Assembly: GCF_018986915.1 (NCBI RefSeq)
Contig: NZ_CP076723.1
Span: forward strand, 310,001 to 374,000
Reading direction: 5' to 3'
Length of the DNA stretch: 64,000 nt
From: Geomonas oryzisoli
Lineage (GTDB): Bacteria > Desulfobacterota > Desulfuromonadia > Geobacterales > Geobacteraceae
The notes below the pieces were generated by a model that worked only from the letters and a program-made list of their open reading frames with translations, was not told where the DNA came from and searched no databases. Every line of letters begins with the position of its first letter. The stretch's first letter is position 1. Of this stretch, positions 62,264-64,000 are shown one piece after another. The translations under genes were made by a program, and so were the position numbers.

Positions 62264-63778
62264 ATGAAACTGAGACAACTGCTGGCTTGTGTCCCGGGCG
62301 CCAAGGTCACCGGGGACGACGCCATCGAGATAGGGTCGCTCTGCTACGACTCGCGGCAGGCGACGCCAGGCTCGCTCTTCTTCGCCCTGCGCGGGGTTAA
62401 GAGCGACGGAACGGAATTCGTGGCATCCGCTGTAAAGGGGGGGGCGGTCGCAATTATTGCGGACCGCCCCTGCGCCGTTGCCGGGGTCACCTGCGTCGAG
62501 GTCCCGGACGCGCGCCGCGCCATGAGCCTCATGGCCGCCGTCTTCTACGGCACCCCCACCGGGGACATCCCGCTGGTCGGCATCACCGGCACCAACGGCA
62601 AGACCACCACGACCTACCTCATTGAGGGGATCATGGCCGAGGCCGGCATCCCGGCCGCGGTGCTGGGGACCATCAGCTACCGCTTCGGCGACACCAACAT
62701 CCCGGCCCCCAACACGACGCCGGAATCGGTGGATCTGCAGCGCATCTTGAGGGATCTCGTGGACCAGGGGGCTAAGGGCGCGGTAATGGAAGTCTCCTCG
62801 CACTCCCTGGAACAGCGCCGTGCCGACGGCTGCATCTTCGACGTGGCCATCTTCACCAACCTGACCCGCGACCACCTCGATTACCACCTCGACATGGAGT
62901 CCTACTACCAGAGCAAGCTCCGGCTCTTCACCGACCTGTTGACCCCGAACGTGCACAAGCCGCTTCGGCGTGCGGTGATAAACCTGGACGACCCGTACGG
63001 GGCGAGGATCGCGGCCGACTCGGCAGCGCCGGTGTTGACCTACGCGGTGAACGGCCCGGCCGATCTGAGCGTCGCCGAGGTGAAGTTCTCGGTGCACGGC
63101 ATCAGCTGCCGTCTCAACTCGCCGGTGGGGGAGATCAACATCAACTCCGACCTCCTGGGCCGCTTCAACCTGTACAACATCATGGGTGCCGTGGGGGCGG
63201 GGCTTGCGCTTGGCATCTCCAAGGAGGCCATCGAGGCCGGCATCGAGGGGCACAAGAAGGTGCCGGGGCGCCTGGAGCGGGTCCCCAACGACCAGGGGAT
63301 CATCGTGCTGGTCGACTACGCCCATACCGGCGATGCCCTGGAGAACGTCCTTTCCACCATAGCCGAGCTGAAGACCGACCGGATCATCACCATATTCGGC
63401 TGCGGCGGCGACCGCGACAAGGGTAAGCGCCCGGTGATGGGCGAGATCGCCGCCCGTTACAGCGACCTCGCCATCGTCACCTCGGACAACCCGCGCACCG
63501 AGGATCCGCAGGCCATCCTGGCGGATGTCCGGGCGGGCATCCCGGCGGGTCTGAAGGAGTACGCACTGGAGGAGCTGGAGGGGGGGCTGCGCGAGAAGGG
63601 CTTCGCCACCATCGAGTCCCGGCGCACCGCGGTGCGCGCCGCCGTACTGGCCGCCCGCCCGGGTGACATCGTCCTTCTGGCCGGCAAGGGGCACGAGGAT
63701 TACCAGATCGTCGGCACGGAGAAGTTCCACTTCGACGACCGTGAAGAAGCTGCCGCCGCGCTGAAACTGAGGGCGTAA
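62264..63778 (+). CDS. murE: UDP-MurNAc-tripeptide synthetase (meso-diaminopimelate adding)
   Basis: A 504-residue ATP-dependent Mur ligase adding the third stem-peptide residue. P-loop GITGTNGKTTT (about 106-116), HSLEQRRADG, the ligase motif TNLTRDHLDYH, and DNPR (408-411), the meso-DAP specificity signature. GGGGGAAGT precedes the ATG. A 14-bp gap separates it from ftsI. murF would normally follow, but a repeat-filled gap begins here. Confidence 0.96.
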   Translation: MKLRQLLACVPGAKVTGDDAIEIGSLCYDSRQATPGSLFFALRGVKSDGTEFVASAVKGGAVAIIADRPCAVAGVTCVEVPDARRAMSLMAAVFYGTPTGDIPLVGITGTNGKTTTTYLIEGIMAEAGIPAAVLGTISYRFGDTNIPAPNTTPESVDLQRILRDLVDQGAKGAVMEVSSHSLEQRRADGCIFDVAIFTNLTRDHLDYHLDMESYYQSKLRLFTDLLTPNVHKPLRRAVINLDDPYGARIAADSAAPVLTYAVNGPADLSVAEVKFSVHGISCRLNSPVGEININSDLLGRFNLYNIMGAVGAGLALGISKEAIEAGIEGHKKVPGRLERVPNDQGIIVLVDYAHTGDALENVLSTIAELKTDRIITIFGCGGDRDKGKRPVMGEIAARYSDLAIVTSDNPRTEDPQAILADVRAGIPAGLKEYALEELEGGLREKGFATIESRRTAVRAAVLAARPGDIVLLAGKGHEDYQIVGTEKFHFDDREEAAAALKLRA

Positions 63779-63845
63779 AAAAAGGTTCCCTTTTCCCTTA
63801 TTTTGCGGCACATTACTGCGTTTGCGCTGCGATGAACGAAAGCCT

Positions 63846-63993
63846 TCTCCCCCTCCCTTGACGGGCCTGCGCGCCGAAGCGCTTCGTCCCGCGAAGGCGG
63901 GAGGGGCAGGGGGGTGGGTGAAGCCGCAAGCATAACAAGAAGTTGGCACCCTCCCCCACCCCCTATCCCCCTCCCGCGAGGGAAGGGGGGACA
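63846..63993. repeat. GC-rich paired-hairpin repeat, copy C
   Basis: Same plan as copies at 4607 and 13767: CTCCCCCTCCCTTGACGGG, G-run GGGGGGTGGGTGAAGCCGCA, TGGCACC, CCCCCACCCCCTA and right hairpin CCCTCCCGCGAGGGAAGG. This copy has an extra insert of about 35 bp (GCGCGCCGAAGCGCTTCG) within its left hairpin. It lies after murE, at the window edge. Confidence 0.8.
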
Positions 63994-64000
63994 CTTTGAA

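Noticed and set aside
60285-63778. 771-codon frame starting at 61463 as a single protein
   Set aside because: It is an upstream extension of murE through ftsI in another frame; murE starts at ATG 62264 after GGGGGAAGT.

Overview
The window reads as chromosomal DNA of a high-GC Geobacteraceae bacterium (Geobacter, Geomonas or Citrifermentans type). Clues are a succinyl-CoA:acetate CoA-transferase in place of an ordinary TCA thiokinase, a chemoreceptor with a periplasmic c-type heme motif, a triheme cytochrome, bacterioferritin with a Met52 heme ligand, many PAS/GGDEF/EAL signalling proteins, and several families of GC-rich intergenic repeats. Identifications come from reading motifs and gene order; no database search was run.

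Layout. 1-4.5 kb (minus): TetR regulator, ABC1/UbiB-like kinase, and an ABC ATPase/FtsX-type permease pair that runs off the left edge. 4.5-5.4 kb: repeats and a triheme cytochrome. 5.5-19.6 kb: the most unusual block, a co-directional envelope operon of an AsmA/YdbH-like giant, a lipoprotein that appears to combine YnbE-like and YdbL (DUF1318) parts, a 2772-residue exported propeller-TPR-CHAT protease-like protein, an SH3-like protein and an M48 metalloprotease. 19.9-23.5 kb: substrate-binding lipoprotein, sensor kinase and NarL-type regulator. 23.6-25.8 kb: small stress and membrane proteins (CsbD, Thivi_2564-like, lmo0937-like, Met/Asp-rich exported protein). 25.9-28.5 kb: PAS-GGDEF-EAL protein. 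28.7-34.6 kb: flavin disulfide reductase, VTT membrane protein, pyruvate dehydrogenase E1alpha/E1beta/E2. 34.6-37.7 kb: rhomboid protease, upp, uraA. 38-41.4 kb: bacterioferritin, PAS protein, heme chemoreceptor. 42-48.8 kb: CoA-transferase with tandem promoters, xerC, a DUF362-ferredoxin protein, a 24-codon microgene with its own promoter and terminator, mltD, TPR protein. 48.9-53 kb: typA, bamD, REC-PAS-GGDEF. 53.4-57.9 kb: RlmL-like methyltransferase, a CAU tRNA, Nif3-like protein, zinc-ribbon coiled coil, rnpB, Cys-cluster protein. 58.4-63.8 kb: start of the dcw cluster (mraZ, rsmH, ftsL, ftsI with PASTA, murE) with a clear sigma70 promoter and MraZ repeats.

How it fits together. Central metabolism here (PDH complex, acetate CoA-transferase, uracil salvage) sits beside envelope biogenesis (dcw, BamD, MltD, the YdbH-type operon) and redox or c-di-GMP signalling. 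Repeats deserve attention: GC-rich hairpin elements and 7-bp tandem repeats lie between genes, but three copies enter coding sequence (the C-terminus of the ABC1 kinase, the signal-peptide region of the DUF1318 lipoprotein, the TPR region of the CHAT giant) without breaking the frame. Two 7-bp repeat tracts also bracket rnpB in complementary orientation.
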